Under the pieces are notes generated by a model. It was given only the letters and a program-made list of their open reading frames with translations. It was not told the DNA's origin and did no database searches. This document shows, one piece after another, positions 7,452 to 15,285 of a stretch of DNA of 31,100 nucleotides; the first letter of the stretch is position 1; each line of letters starts with the position of its first letter. The stretch covers positions 1-31,100 of the forward strand of contig JASDSW010000014.1 in assembly GCA_041441555.1 (NCBI GenBank), written 5' to 3'. The translations under genes and the position numbers were made by a program. Source of the stretch: Pseudaeromonas sp041441555 (GTDB taxonomy: Bacteria > Pseudomonadota > Gammaproteobacteria > Enterobacterales > Aeromonadaceae).

Positions 7452-7961
7452 ATGCCTCTGTTAGATAGTTTCAAAGTCGATCATACGCGAATGCAGGCAC
7501 CGGCGGTGCGGGTGGCCAAGACCATGCAGACCCCGGGCAAGGACACCATCACCGTCTTTGATCTGCGCTTCTGCCGTCCGAATCAGGAGATCCTCTCCGA
7601 GAAGGGGATCCACACGCTCGAGCACCTGTTTGCCGGCTTTATGCGGGACCATCTCAATGGTGATGGCGTCGAGATCATCGATATTTCGCCGATGGGCTGC
7701 CGTACCGGTTTCTATATGAGCCTGATTGGTGCGCCGAGTGAAGAGCGGGTTGCCGCAGCCTGGACGGCGGCGATGCTGGATGTGCTGGCCGTGATGAGTC
7801 AGGATGACATTCCCGAACTCAACGAGTACCAGTGCGGAACCTTCGTGATGCACTCGCTGGCGGAAGCCAAGGCGATTGCCGAGACGGTGCTGGCGCGGGG
7901 CGTTGGCATCAACCACAACGATGAACTGGACCTGCCCGACGATAAGTTGGCCGGGCTGTAA
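7452..7961 (+). CDS. luxS: S-ribosylhomocysteine lyase (autoinducer-2 synthase)
   Basis: LuxS cleaves S-ribosylhomocysteine to homocysteine and DPD, the precursor of AI-2, closing the activated methyl cycle. The 169-residue protein has the metal site His54 and His58 in HTLEHLFAGFMR and the Cys of EYQCGTF, together with the catalytic Cys in MGCRTGFYM. Length and sequence are standard. It sits 27 bases after the lipoprotein and 21 before rraB, in a probable operon. Besides signalling, it links to the methionine and sulfur genes elsewhere in the window through homocysteine. Confidence 0.97.
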   Translation: MPLLDSFKVDHTRMQAPAVRVAKTMQTPGKDTITVFDLRFCRPNQEILSEKGIHTLEHLFAGFMRDHLNGDGVEIIDISPMGCRTGFYMSLIGAPSEERVAAAWTAAMLDVLAVMSQDDIPELNEYQCGTFVMHSLAEAKAIAETVLARGVGINHNDELDLPDDKLAGL

Positions 7962-7982
7962 CCACGACGCCGAGGAGGCGAC

Positions 7983-8327
7983 ATGACCACGATTAATGAA
8001 TGGCGCGAAGAGACGGACTCCATCATCAACGAGTTGTTGGAAGATGGCAGCAACCCGGAGTCTGAATACACCATTGAGCACCATTTTGCCTGCCACAACT
8101 TTGATCGGCTGGAGAAGCTGGCGGTCGATCTGTTCAAGGCTGATTTTGAAGTGACGGATGCCGAAGAGCTGGAACTGGAAGATGGCTCCGTGATCTTCTG
8201 TTTTGATGCCAGCAAGGATGGCTCGCTGGACGCGGCCCGGATCGTGGCTGAAATCGAGAGTTTGCTGCCTTTGTGTGAAAAATATGGCGTCGACTACGAT
8301 GGCTGGGGCACTTTCTTCGAAGAGTGA
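7983..8327 (+). CDS. rraB: Ribonuclease E inhibitor RraB
   Basis: RraB binds the C-terminal scaffold of RNase E and changes degradosome composition and mRNA turnover. The 114-residue product is very acidic and matches RraB: NEWREETDSIINELLEDGS, then YTIEHHFACHNFDRLEKLAV and the C-terminal YGVDYDGWGTFFEE. E. coli RraB is somewhat longer at its C-terminus. GAGGAGG precedes the ATG by a few bases. It follows luxS by 21 bases, probably in the same operon, and a hairpin lies about 40 bases downstream. Confidence 0.92.
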   Translation: MTTINEWREETDSIINELLEDGSNPESEYTIEHHFACHNFDRLEKLAVDLFKADFEVTDAEELELEDGSVIFCFDASKDGSLDAARIVAEIESLLPLCEKYGVDYDGWGTFFEE

Positions 8328-8365
8328 TTCCGATGTGACATCCGTTCAGTGATGTTGCAAACCAT

Positions 8366-8394
8366 AAAACAAGGGCGGCCATATGCCGCCCTTG
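8366..8394 (-). terminator. Terminator between rraB and dedA
   Basis: A 10-bp stem, CAAGGGCGGC (8370-8379) and GCCGCCCTTG (8385-8394), has a 5-base loop. Read on the minus strand it is followed by TTTTAT, so it mainly ends the dedA transcript. On the plus strand the U-tract is poor, but the hairpin may also help end rraB. Confidence 0.75.
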
Positions 8395-8412
8395 TCGTTG
8401 CTGCGGTTCGGC

Positions 8413-9063
8413 TTATGCCGCGGCGCGCTTCATGCGCTGACGAACACCACCGATGACGATGGGCAACACCGAGATGACGATGATGCCGACGATGAGCAGG
8501 GTGAAGTTTTGGCGAATAGCCGGCAGATTGCCGAAGAAGTGGCCGGCATAGACAAAAGAGACGACCCACAAGAAACCGCCGGCGAAGTTGAAGCCCATGA
8601 ACCGCTTGTAGGTCATGGCACCCATACCGGCGACAAAGGGGGCAAAGGTCCGCACGATGGGCAAAAAGCGCGTCATGATGATGGTCTTGCCGCCATGCTT
8701 GGCAAAAAACTCTTGGGTCTTGTCGAGATGATCGCGCCGGAAGATCCGGGATTTCGGATTTTGAAACAGTCGCTCACCAAAGAAATGGCCAATGGTGTAG
8801 TTGGTCAGGTTGCCGAGGACGGCGGCCAGGATCAGGGTGCCGGCCAGCAGGTTGACATCCAGGGCGGTGCCGACGGTCAAGGCTCCCGCGGCAAACAGCA
8901 GGGAGTCGCCCGGCAGGAACGGGGTGACCACCAGGCCGGTTTCGCTGAAGATGATCAGGAATAAAATGGCATAGACCCAGAGGCCGTAGTTATTCATCAG
9001 GGCCTGCAGGTGAATATCGACGTGCAGAATAAAGTCTACGATGAGCGTTAACAGATCCATCAT
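8413..9063 (-). CDS. DedA-family membrane protein (YqjA/YghB type)
   Basis: DedA proteins are inner-membrane transporters, with roles in undecaprenyl-phosphate or phospholipid flipping and proton-dependent homeostasis. The 216-residue product matches the YqjA/YghB length (about 220) and keeps the essential residues: Glu41 in FSETG, Asp53 in FLPGDSLLFAAG, and two Arg in TRFLPIVRTFAPFVAG. Several hydrophobic segments span the length. The start may be 9063 or the next Met codon at 9060. It stands alone, convergent with rraB and divergent from the small gene at 9321, with 257 bases upstream in which I see no further gene. Confidence 0.9.
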   Translation of the reverse strand: MMDLLTLIVDFILHVDIHLQALMNNYGLWVYAILFLIIFSETGLVVTPFLPGDSLLFAAGALTVGTALDVNLLAGTLILAAVLGNLTNYTIGHFFGERLFQNPKSRIFRRDHLDKTQEFFAKHGGKTIIMTRFLPIVRTFAPFVAGMGAMTYKRFMGFNFAGGFLWVVSFVYAGHFFGNLPAIRQNFTLLIVGIIVISVLPIVIGGVRQRMKRAAA

Positions 9064-9320
9064 GTGATCCCGGTTACAAATCTGGGCAAAGTCTAAGCGA
9101 TCGGCGAGCCGGGCTCAATCGCTGTAGCAGGCTATTCCTCAGTTTTTTCAGAACGCCTCTGTCCGTTTTTTCCTCGGTTTGCGGTGTAGTGAGACGGCGA
9201 TGTGCACTCACCATCGAGGGCGGGATCTGGTGATGATTACATGAGGTTGGCATAAAAAATCAAGCGTGCTGAGGGTCCTTCTTCTTACGCTGGGTCTCTT
9301 AAACTGGAGGCCTGATTTTT

Positions 9321-9518
9321 ATGCAGAGCAAACGACCTTGGAAAGCCCTCGTCGCCTACGCATCGATTAGTGCGCTGGCCGCCCTGATGCTGGTATACCA
9401 GGTTGGCGGTATCCTTCCGGTACTGCTGTTGATGGGCGTCGTCCTGGGGGCCGCCCATCTGGCAGCCGTGTGGTCGATTGGCGAGGATGACGAGACCCCC
9501 GTCGACTCCTCGTTGTGA
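9321..9518 (+). CDS. Small two-helix membrane protein of unknown function
   Basis: This encodes 65 residues. A basic N-terminus (MQSKRPWK) precedes two hydrophobic stretches, about 9-26 and 30-51, separated by a glycine turn (QVGG), and the tail is acidic (GEDDETPVDSSL). GGAGG at 9305-9309 lies 11 bases before the ATG, acceptable though slightly far. The charge layout is that of a small inner-membrane hairpin with both ends in the cytoplasm. I do not recognise the family. Its stop lies 9 bases from the end of the convergent beta-lactamase gene. Confidence 0.6.
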   Translation: MQSKRPWKALVAYASISALAALMLVYQVGGILPVLLLMGVVLGAAHLAAVWSIGEDDETPVDSSL

Positions 9519-9527
9519 ACGACGGGC

Positions 9528-10393
9528 TCAGGGGGCTGCGTTGAGCAGCAGACGGGTGACTTCGGCCAATACCGCCTGTTGAGGCTTGGCATCTGGGCTT
9601 GATTGGGTGAAATAGAGTGCCAACACCATGGGGCACCATCTTTAGGCCATAGCACGGCAATGTCATTGGTGGTGCCATAACCACCACCACCGGTCTTGTC
9701 GCCGACGAGCCAACCGGTAGGGACCCCTGCGCGAATGGCGGCGTCTCCTGTGGTATTGCCCTTGAGCCAATCATTGAACCGAGCCCGTTGCGGCGCGGCG
9801 AGACCGTTGCCTAATGTCAGCCGGCTCAACGTCGTGGCCATTGCGGCCGGCGTTGTGGTGTCTCGGTCATCGCCAGGCAAGGCACTGTTGAGATTGGGTT
9901 CATGGCGGTCGAGTCGGAACTTCTGGTCACCCTGCGCGGCGACGAAGCGATTGAACTCGTCCAGGCCTCCTAATTCATCCAGCAACAGGTTGGCCGCAGT
10001 GTTATCGCTATGCTGCACGCTGGCGATAGCCAAGGCTTCCCGGCTCATGCCGTGGGCCAGATGTTGCCGGGTGATCGGGGCATAGCTCTGTAGATCCTCG
10101 GCTCGATAGTGGACGACCTGTTGTAACCACAGAGGGTCGAATTCACTGCGCTGCAGCACGGCGGCGGCCAGTAGTGCCTTGAAGGTGCTGGCAAACGGAA
10201 AGCGCTCTTCGGCGCGATAGCCATAACTCAGTCCGGTGTCCGGTTGGTATAACGCGACCCCAATGCGCCCCTGATGTTGTTGCTCAAGGGCGGCGAGCTG
10301 TTGATCTAGGGCGGAGTGTTCAGAGATGGTGATCGCCGACTGGACTGTGTTGCCGAGTAGGATGAGCAGCAGGAACAGGCTGGATTTCATCAT
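9528..10393 (-). pseudogene. Class A beta-lactamase with a one-base frameshift near the 3' end
   Basis: The reading frame has a signal peptide (MMKSSLFLLLILLGNTVQS) and every class A motif: STFK with the nucleophile at Ser69, SDN at 129-131, the omega loop RHEPNLN with Glu165, and KTG at 233-235. At codon 255 (GAP) the frame breaks. A run of four G on the plus strand (9630-9633) needs one more base to continue as MVLALYFTQSS and end at NAAP, stop at 9528, giving 288 residues in all. As written, the enzyme loses its last strand and helix and gains about 90 unrelated residues, ending at 9356. This may be a true mutation or a homopolymer sequencing error. AAGGAA precedes the start. The gene follows the MarR-GNAT regulator by 37 bases. 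The KTGGGGYGTTNDIAVLWP segment resembles the CTX-M-like branch, a judgement by eye. Confidence 0.85.
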
Positions 10394-10430
10394 GAATTCC
10401 TTGTGATAGCTGTGGCTGAGAACAGGGTGC

Positions 10431-11414
10431 CTAGGCGGCTGGCGTACAACGACAGCTTGCTGGCGGTGTGGCTGGCGGTGGGGTGAGGGTCGTCGCTGCG
10501 GGTGAGAGATCGCACAACATGCGGATCTCGCAGCCACAGTGCCCCGTGTTGCCCAACGGACTCTCCAGATGGCGAAAGCCCAACTGCTGATACAGATGCG
10601 TTGCCCGCTCGAGCACTGCGGTGGTCTCCAGATAGCAGCTCTGATAACCGGATTCCCGCGCAAAGGTGAGCGCCTGGAGGATGAGTCGGCGCCCAAGTCC
10701 TTTACCGCGCAGCTGTGGCAAAAAGTACATCTTTTGCAATTCGCACACAGATTCCTTTGCACCTTGCAATGGCGCTATGCCGCCGCCGCCGAGGATTCTC
10801 CCCTGGGGATCCGTGATGACCCAATAGGCTCGCCCTGCCCCCTGGTACAGCGGATAGAGATGATCGAGCCCGGGATCGGCGACGCCATATCCCTTATCGG
10901 CGGTGAGTCCATGTTCGGCGGAGACCTCCCGGATCACCTGGGCAATCGCCGCCTCATCCTCCAGTTGCAGAGGCCGGATGGTGAACCCCTGTTGCAGGTG
11001 GTGGTGACGCAGGCCGCGCAGATAAAGCTTCAGCCCCTGATGCAGCAACTGCTGTTCGTCGGCCGTCAATTGCTGGAGTACCTCGGTGCTGTGGTGATCC
11101 AGATCCTGATGCAGTTCATCCAGGAGCGCCTGCCCAGCCGGGGTGAGACACAACTGCTGGCTGCGGCCATCGCGGTCATGGGGCTGGCGAGTGATGAGGT
11201 TCCGCTCCTGCAGGCGGCTCAGGGGGCGGCTGGTGTTGGATTTATCGACCCGCAGCCGTTCGGCCAGCTGGTTGTTGGTTAGCGGCCCCTGTTCCAACTC
11301 GATCAACAGGTGGGCTTCGACCGGAGTGAGCGGGGTGGCACAGCACTGAGGGGCGAACATTCCCAGTTCGCGGACCAGTTCTCGGGATAGGGCGCGCAGG
11401 TTACGGGCATCCAT
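10431..11414 (-). CDS. Bifunctional MarR-type regulator / GNAT N-acetyltransferase
   Basis: Two domains are fused in about 327 residues. Residues 1-140 are a MarR winged helix: LTPVEAHLLIELEQGPLTNN, LAERLRVDKSNTSRPLSRL as the recognition region, then the wing HDRDGRSQQLCLTPAG. Residues 145-300 are a GNAT fold: FTIRPLQLEDEAAIAQVIRE, the acetyl-CoA loop QLRGKGLGRRLI, and SCYLETTAVLERATHLYQQLGF. A Pro/Thr-rich tail of about 24 residues closes it. The ATG at 11414 suits AAGAGG (spacing 5) better than the ATG at 11417. A near-perfect palindrome lies in its promoter, so autoregulation is likely. The acetyl-acceptor substrate is unknown. The broken beta-lactamase follows on the same strand. Confidence 0.88.
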   Translation of the reverse strand: MDARNLRALSRELVRELGMFAPQCCATPLTPVEAHLLIELEQGPLTNNQLAERLRVDKSNTSRPLSRLQERNLITRQPHDRDGRSQQLCLTPAGQALLDELHQDLDHHSTEVLQQLTADEQQLLHQGLKLYLRGLRHHHLQQGFTIRPLQLEDEAAIAQVIREVSAEHGLTADKGYGVADPGLDHLYPLYQGAGRAYWVITDPQGRILGGGGIAPLQGAKESVCELQKMYFLPQLRGKGLGRRLILQALTFARESGYQSCYLETTAVLERATHLYQQLGFRHLESPLGNTGHCGCEIRMLCDLSPAATTLTPPPATPPASCRCTPAA

Positions 11415-11447
11415 CATGACCTCTTCATCGATTTGGCGTGTGGTCCG

Positions 11448-11481
11448 ATGATAGAGGTGCTTGGTTGCGATGCGCAACTAA
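11448..11481 (-). promoter_or_regulatory. Promoter of the MarR-GNAT gene overlapped by a MarR-type palindrome
   Basis: On the minus strand a -10-like TATCAT (11453-11448) stands 18 bases after TTGCGC (11477-11472). The TTGCGC lies inside the palindrome GTTGCG-ATG-CGCAAC (11464-11478), which extends to 21 bases (11461-11481) with a single mismatch in the outer arms. Size and placement suit binding by a MarR dimer that blocks the -35 region. The site is about 47 bases before the start codon. Confidence 0.6.
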
Positions 11482-11485
11482 AATT

Positions 11486-11683
11486 TCAGTTGTTACTGCG
11501 CAGTTGGTGTAGTTGGGCCAGCCACAGACTCTCATCCCCGTCGGTACTCTGCACCAGGCTCCACCAGTGTTGTCCCTTGATGATGCAGGCACGGGCTTCG
11601 CCCTCGGCCTCTTCGTAGGTGAAGATGGCACCGATGTGACGGCAGGTTTCAACCAGTTGTTGCTGTGCGAAATGAGTGTTCAT
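11486..11683 (-). CDS. Small conserved-looking protein of unknown function
   Basis: The 65-residue product has a very strong ribosome site (GGAGGTGAC just before the ATG), which makes it a credible gene in spite of its size. The sequence starts MNTHFAQQQLVETCRHIGAI and has a central acidic run (YEEAEGEA), then IIKGQHWWSLVQSTDGDESL. It has no membrane helix or signal peptide and looks like a compact soluble alpha/beta protein rich in Trp. I do not recognise the family. It ends 71 bases before the MarR-GNAT start on the same strand and is divergent from the SLC13 transporter at 11822. Confidence 0.65.
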   Translation of the reverse strand: MNTHFAQQQLVETCRHIGAIFTYEEAEGEARACIIKGQHWWSLVQSTDGDESLWLAQLHQLRSNN

Positions 11684-11821
11684 AAGTCACCTCCGTGACG
11701 GATCTTGCTGCTGCTCTCAGTGCTGCATAAAGCTGGCCAAATATTGAACGATTTGCGAATTTTCATTTCATTCCTACGGGACTAGGATCAGATCAGAGCC
11801 AGTTCTCTCGGGGAATTAACC

Positions 11822-13177
11822 ATGGATAGCGTTGGCGTGAAATGGCCGCTGTTTGGTGTGGCCTGTGCACTCTTTGGTGCTCTGTGGCTCTGGCTGCCGT
11901 GGCCAACGGCGGTGAGTCATGGTTTCGCCCTGTTGGTCTTTGTCGCTTTCTTATGGCTGACCGAGACCCTGCAGGTGACCCTGACCGCCCTGTTGGTACC
12001 GATCTGTGCTGTCGTTTTGCAAATTTTGACGTTGCCCCAGGCGCTCAGCCACTTCGCCAACCCGGTGCTCTATCTGTTTCTTGGCGGTTTTGCCCTGGCG
12101 GCCGCTCTGCACCGTCAACAGCTCGACAGCTATCTGGCGCTACGCATGATCCATCTGGCGGGTGGCCGGCTCAGTCGCGCCGTCTGGTTGCTGTTTCTGG
12201 CTTCCGGCCTGCTGTCGATGTGGATCAGCAACACCGCGACTGTGGCCATCATGCTGCCGCTGGCTCTGGGGCTGCTGAATGACGTCGACCGGCAACAGCA
12301 GCTCAATACTCACACCTTCGTGCTGCTTGGCGTGGCCTACAGCGCCAATCTCGGAGGTATAGGGGCCCTGGTGGGTAGCCCGCCCAATGCAATCGCCGCC
12401 GCCTATGCCCATCTGGGGTTCTTCGACTGGATGCGATTTGGCGTCCCGGTGATGCTGATCCTGTGGCCGCTGGCTCTGGGGATCCTCTACCTGCTGCTCA
12501 GGCCCAACCTGCAGCACCGACTTAACCTGGATGCGGCGGACGAGCAACCGGTCTGGCTCTGGACCAAGATGCGGCGCCTGACTCTGCTGATCTTTGGGGT
12601 GACCGTGCTGGCCTGGATCTTCTCGCAGCCGCTCTCCCGGCTGCTGGGCAATCTCGACCAATTTGATTCGCTGGTGGCGCTGGCGGCCATAGTCGCAGTT
12701 GGGGCTTCCGGGGTGGCCAGTTGGCCCGATATCGAACGGCAGACCGAGTGGGGAGTGTTGCTGCTGTTCGGGGGCGGACTCTGCCTCTCCGCCGTGCTGC
12801 AGGTCAGCGGCACCAGTGCCTTTTTGGCCCAGCAGATGGTCAGCCTGTTCGGTGGCGCCCCAAGCTGGCTGGTGGTACTGGTGATCGCCACCTTTGTGGT
12901 CTTCCTGACCGAGCTGGCATCGAATACCGCGACGGCGGCTCTGATGGTTCCGCTGTTTGCGCCCATCGCTAGCAGTCTGGGGCTCTCCCCCGTGGTGATG
13001 GCGGTGATGGTGGCCCTGGCGGCCTCCTGTGCCTTCATGTTGCCGGTGGCGACGCCGCCCAATGCTATGGTGTTTGCCACCGGCCGGGTCCCGCAGCGGC
13101 AGATGATGCGGGTCGGCCTGGTGCTCAATCTCTTCTGTTCGCTGGTGTTGACCCTGCTGGTCAGCCTGTTCGGCTGA
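11822..13177 (+). CDS. SLC13/DASS-family anion permease
   Basis: This is a 451-residue inner-membrane protein with about a dozen hydrophobic segments. It contains the two family hallmark loops, SNTATVAIMLP (about residue 137) and SNTATAALMVP (about 365), which bind sodium and the anion carboxylates or sulfate. PPNAIAAAYA and TPPNAMVFATGR are the paired P-P-N motifs of the fold. Members move dicarboxylates, citrate or sulfate with sodium. The specificity cannot be read from the sequence. It lies tail-to-tail with the sulfate operon, 7 bases from the cbl stop, so sulfate is one option. No terminator is visible between them. Confidence 0.87.
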   Translation: MDSVGVKWPLFGVACALFGALWLWLPWPTAVSHGFALLVFVAFLWLTETLQVTLTALLVPICAVVLQILTLPQALSHFANPVLYLFLGGFALAAALHRQQLDSYLALRMIHLAGGRLSRAVWLLFLASGLLSMWISNTATVAIMLPLALGLLNDVDRQQQLNTHTFVLLGVAYSANLGGIGALVGSPPNAIAAAYAHLGFFDWMRFGVPVMLILWPLALGILYLLLRPNLQHRLNLDAADEQPVWLWTKMRRLTLLIFGVTVLAWIFSQPLSRLLGNLDQFDSLVALAAIVAVGASGVASWPDIERQTEWGVLLLFGGGLCLSAVLQVSGTSAFLAQQMVSLFGGAPSWLVVLVIATFVVFLTELASNTATAALMVPLFAPIASSLGLSPVVMAVMVALAASCAFMLPVATPPNAMVFATGRVPQRQMMRVGLVLNLFCSLVLTLLVSLFG

Positions 13178-13184
13178 GGCTTGG

Positions 13185-14132
13185 TTAGATCTCGTAGTCG
13201 AGAGGCTCTTCCTGGCCGAGGATCCGCGCCTGGATGTCGCTCAGCGAGAGTTCCGGGTTGCACAACTGGATGAATTGCAGCGCATAGTTGTGTTGAAACT
13301 GACCGCGCTTGAGGCCGATCCAGGCGGTGTGGGCGGCAAACAGGTGGCTGCCATCGAGCTGCTCCAGCCCCTGGTCCCGCAAAGCATTGAAAGCCATATC
13401 CGCCAGGATGCCGACGCCCATCTCCAGCTCGACATAGGTCTTGATCACATCGGAGTCCTGGGCGGTGAGCAGGATCTCCGGCCTGAGCCCGGCGGCCTCG
13501 AAGGCTTCATCGACCCGCGCCCGGCCGGTCAACCCCTCCTGATAGGTGATGATGGGCCAGGCGGCGAGCTTCTCCAGCGTCAGTTCGGGCTCCTGGGTCA
13601 GGGGGTGATGCTCGGGGACCACTATGTTGTGATGCCAGCGGTAGTAGGGGAAGGCGACGATGCCGTCGGCCTGATCCAGTCGCTCGCTGCTGATGCCGAT
13701 GTCCGAGTCACCGCTTTGCAACAGCCGCACTATCTCTTCGGGGCCGGCCTGATTCAGCTCGAGCTGAACCTGGGGGAATTGAGTGCGGAACTCCTTGACC
13801 ACCCGGGGCAGGGCGTACCGGGCCTGAGTGTGGGTGGTCGCCACGTGCAGGCGGCCGTTCTCCCGGTTGGCGAAGGTGTCGGCCAGTTTGCGGATGTTAT
13901 TGGCATCGTTGAGCATCCGCTCGGCGATGACCAGCAGTTCCTTGCCGGGCTCCGTCATGCCGAGCAGCCGCTTGCCGTGACGGATGAAGAGCTCAATCCC
14001 CAGCTCATCTTCCAGCTCCCGAATGTGGCGGCTGACCCCGGATTGCGAGGTGTAAAGCGCATTGGCGACCTCGGTCAGGTTGTAGTCGCGACGCGCCGCC
14101 TCCCGGATGATGCGCAGTTGTTGGAAATTCAT
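13185..14132 (-). CDS. cbl: LysR-family regulator of sulfate or organosulfur use, Cbl-like
   Basis: The 315-residue regulator follows E. coli Cbl (316 residues) more closely than CysB. It starts MNFQQLRIIREAARRDYNLT, has the helix-turn-helix TSQSGVSRHIRELEDELGIE and RHGKRLLGMTEPGKELL, then ATTHTQARYALP, where the sulfur ligands bind. It ends EEPLDYEI, like the EEIDYQI end of Cbl. In enterobacteria Cbl activates sulfonate-use genes and is made under sulfate limitation. AAGGAG precedes the start by 7 bases. It is the last gene of the block, 55 bases after cysA, so it is probably made together with the transporter and may form a feedback loop. Confidence 0.88.
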   Translation of the reverse strand: MNFQQLRIIREAARRDYNLTEVANALYTSQSGVSRHIRELEDELGIELFIRHGKRLLGMTEPGKELLVIAERMLNDANNIRKLADTFANRENGRLHVATTHTQARYALPRVVKEFRTQFPQVQLELNQAGPEEIVRLLQSGDSDIGISSERLDQADGIVAFPYYRWHHNIVVPEHHPLTQEPELTLEKLAAWPIITYQEGLTGRARVDEAFEAAGLRPEILLTAQDSDVIKTYVELEMGVGILADMAFNALRDQGLEQLDGSHLFAAHTAWIGLKRGQFQHNYALQFIQLCNPELSLSDIQARILGQEEPLDYEI

Positions 14133-14187
14133 GCCCGGCTCCTTGCTGGTCTTTGTCCTGTCTTGTTTCTGGTCCGACGGTTTGGCG

Positions 14188-15255
14188 TTAGATCTCGTAG
14201 TCCGGATAGATCTGGGACTGGCGCGCCGAGAGGCGGACCGTCTGCCCCGGTTGCAGAGACTGTACCATCTCCTTGGTCAGTTCGGCCTCAAATAGTGCGC
14301 CATTGAGACCATCCTCACCGCGCAGTTCAACCCGGATCCGCGATCCCATGGGGAGCAGCCGTTCAACCCGGGCCTTGAGACCTTGCGGGCTGGCCTCCGG
14401 CAGCAGCTCCAGCTCATGGGGGCGTACATAGGCCACCGCCGCCGAGCCTTGATCCAGATGGGTGGGGATGGTGCTGGCCAGGGTCTGATCGCCGATGCCG
14501 AGGCCATGGCCGCTGACCCGGCCGTGGAACAGGTTGACGTTGCCGAGAAAGCGATGGACGAACGGCGTCGCCGGTTGGTCGTACACCTCGGCGGGAGTGC
14601 CGATCTGTTCGACGCGACCGCTGTTCATCAACACCACCCGGTCGGCCACCTCCAGCGCCTCCTCCTGATCGTGGGTGACGAACAGGCTGGTGACGTGCAG
14701 CTCATCGTGCAGTTCCCGCAACCAGCGGCGCAGCTCCTTGCGCACCTGAGCGTCCAGAGCGCCGAAGGGTTCATCCAGCAGCAGCACCTTGGGCTGCACC
14801 GCCAAGGCGCGGGCCAGGGCGACCCGCTGACGCTGGCCGCCGGAGAGCTGGGTGGGGAAGCGGGCGGCCACATGGCCGAGCTGTACCAGATCCAGCAGTT
14901 CGGTGACCCGCTTGCGGATCTCCGCCTCGGCGGGGCGATGGCGCCGGGGTTTGACCCGCAGGCCAAAGGCGACGTTCTCGAACACCGTCATATGACGGAA
15001 CAGCGCATAGTGCTGGAACACGAAGCCGACGTTGCGCTCGCGCACATGCAGATCCGAGGCGTCGTCGCCGCGGATGATGATGCGTCCGCTGTCGGCCTGC
15101 TCCAGACCGGCGATGATGCGCAGCAATGTGGTCTTGCCGCAGCCGGAGGGGCCCAGCAGGGCGACCAGCTCACCATCCTTGAAATCGAGGTTGATGTTGT
15201 CGAGCGCAGCATACTGATTGAAGTGCTTGTTGAGTTGTTGAACCTGAATACTCAT
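14188..15255 (-). CDS. cysA: Sulfate/thiosulfate ABC transporter ATP-binding protein
   Basis: CysA powers sulfate and thiosulfate import through CysT/CysW. The 355-residue protein has a Walker A box GPSGCGKTTLL, Q-loop FVFQHYALFRHMTVFENV, signature LSGGQRQRVALARAL, Walker B VLLLDEPFGALDAQ and the switch His in FVTHDQEEALEVAD, all in residues 1-240. The C-terminal part (about 240-355) is a TOBE-type regulatory domain. Length is close to E. coli CysA (365). It starts 30 bases after the cysW stop, with AAGGTG before the ATG. Confidence 0.95.
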   Translation of the reverse strand: MSIQVQQLNKHFNQYAALDNINLDFKDGELVALLGPSGCGKTTLLRIIAGLEQADSGRIIIRGDDASDLHVRERNVGFVFQHYALFRHMTVFENVAFGLRVKPRRHRPAEAEIRKRVTELLDLVQLGHVAARFPTQLSGGQRQRVALARALAVQPKVLLLDEPFGALDAQVRKELRRWLRELHDELHVTSLFVTHDQEEALEVADRVVLMNSGRVEQIGTPAEVYDQPATPFVHRFLGNVNLFHGRVSGHGLGIGDQTLASTIPTHLDQGSAAVAYVRPHELELLPEASPQGLKARVERLLPMGSRIRVELRGEDGLNGALFEAELTKEMVQSLQPGQTVRLSARQSQIYPDYEI

Positions 15256-15285
15256 CTGTTCACCTTTCCATTCAATTCTGGGTCA

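Noticed and set aside
13275..14306. A 343-codon plus-strand frame opposite cbl
   Set aside because: It is a shadow of the Cbl gene: low complexity, no ribosome site, no recognisable family.
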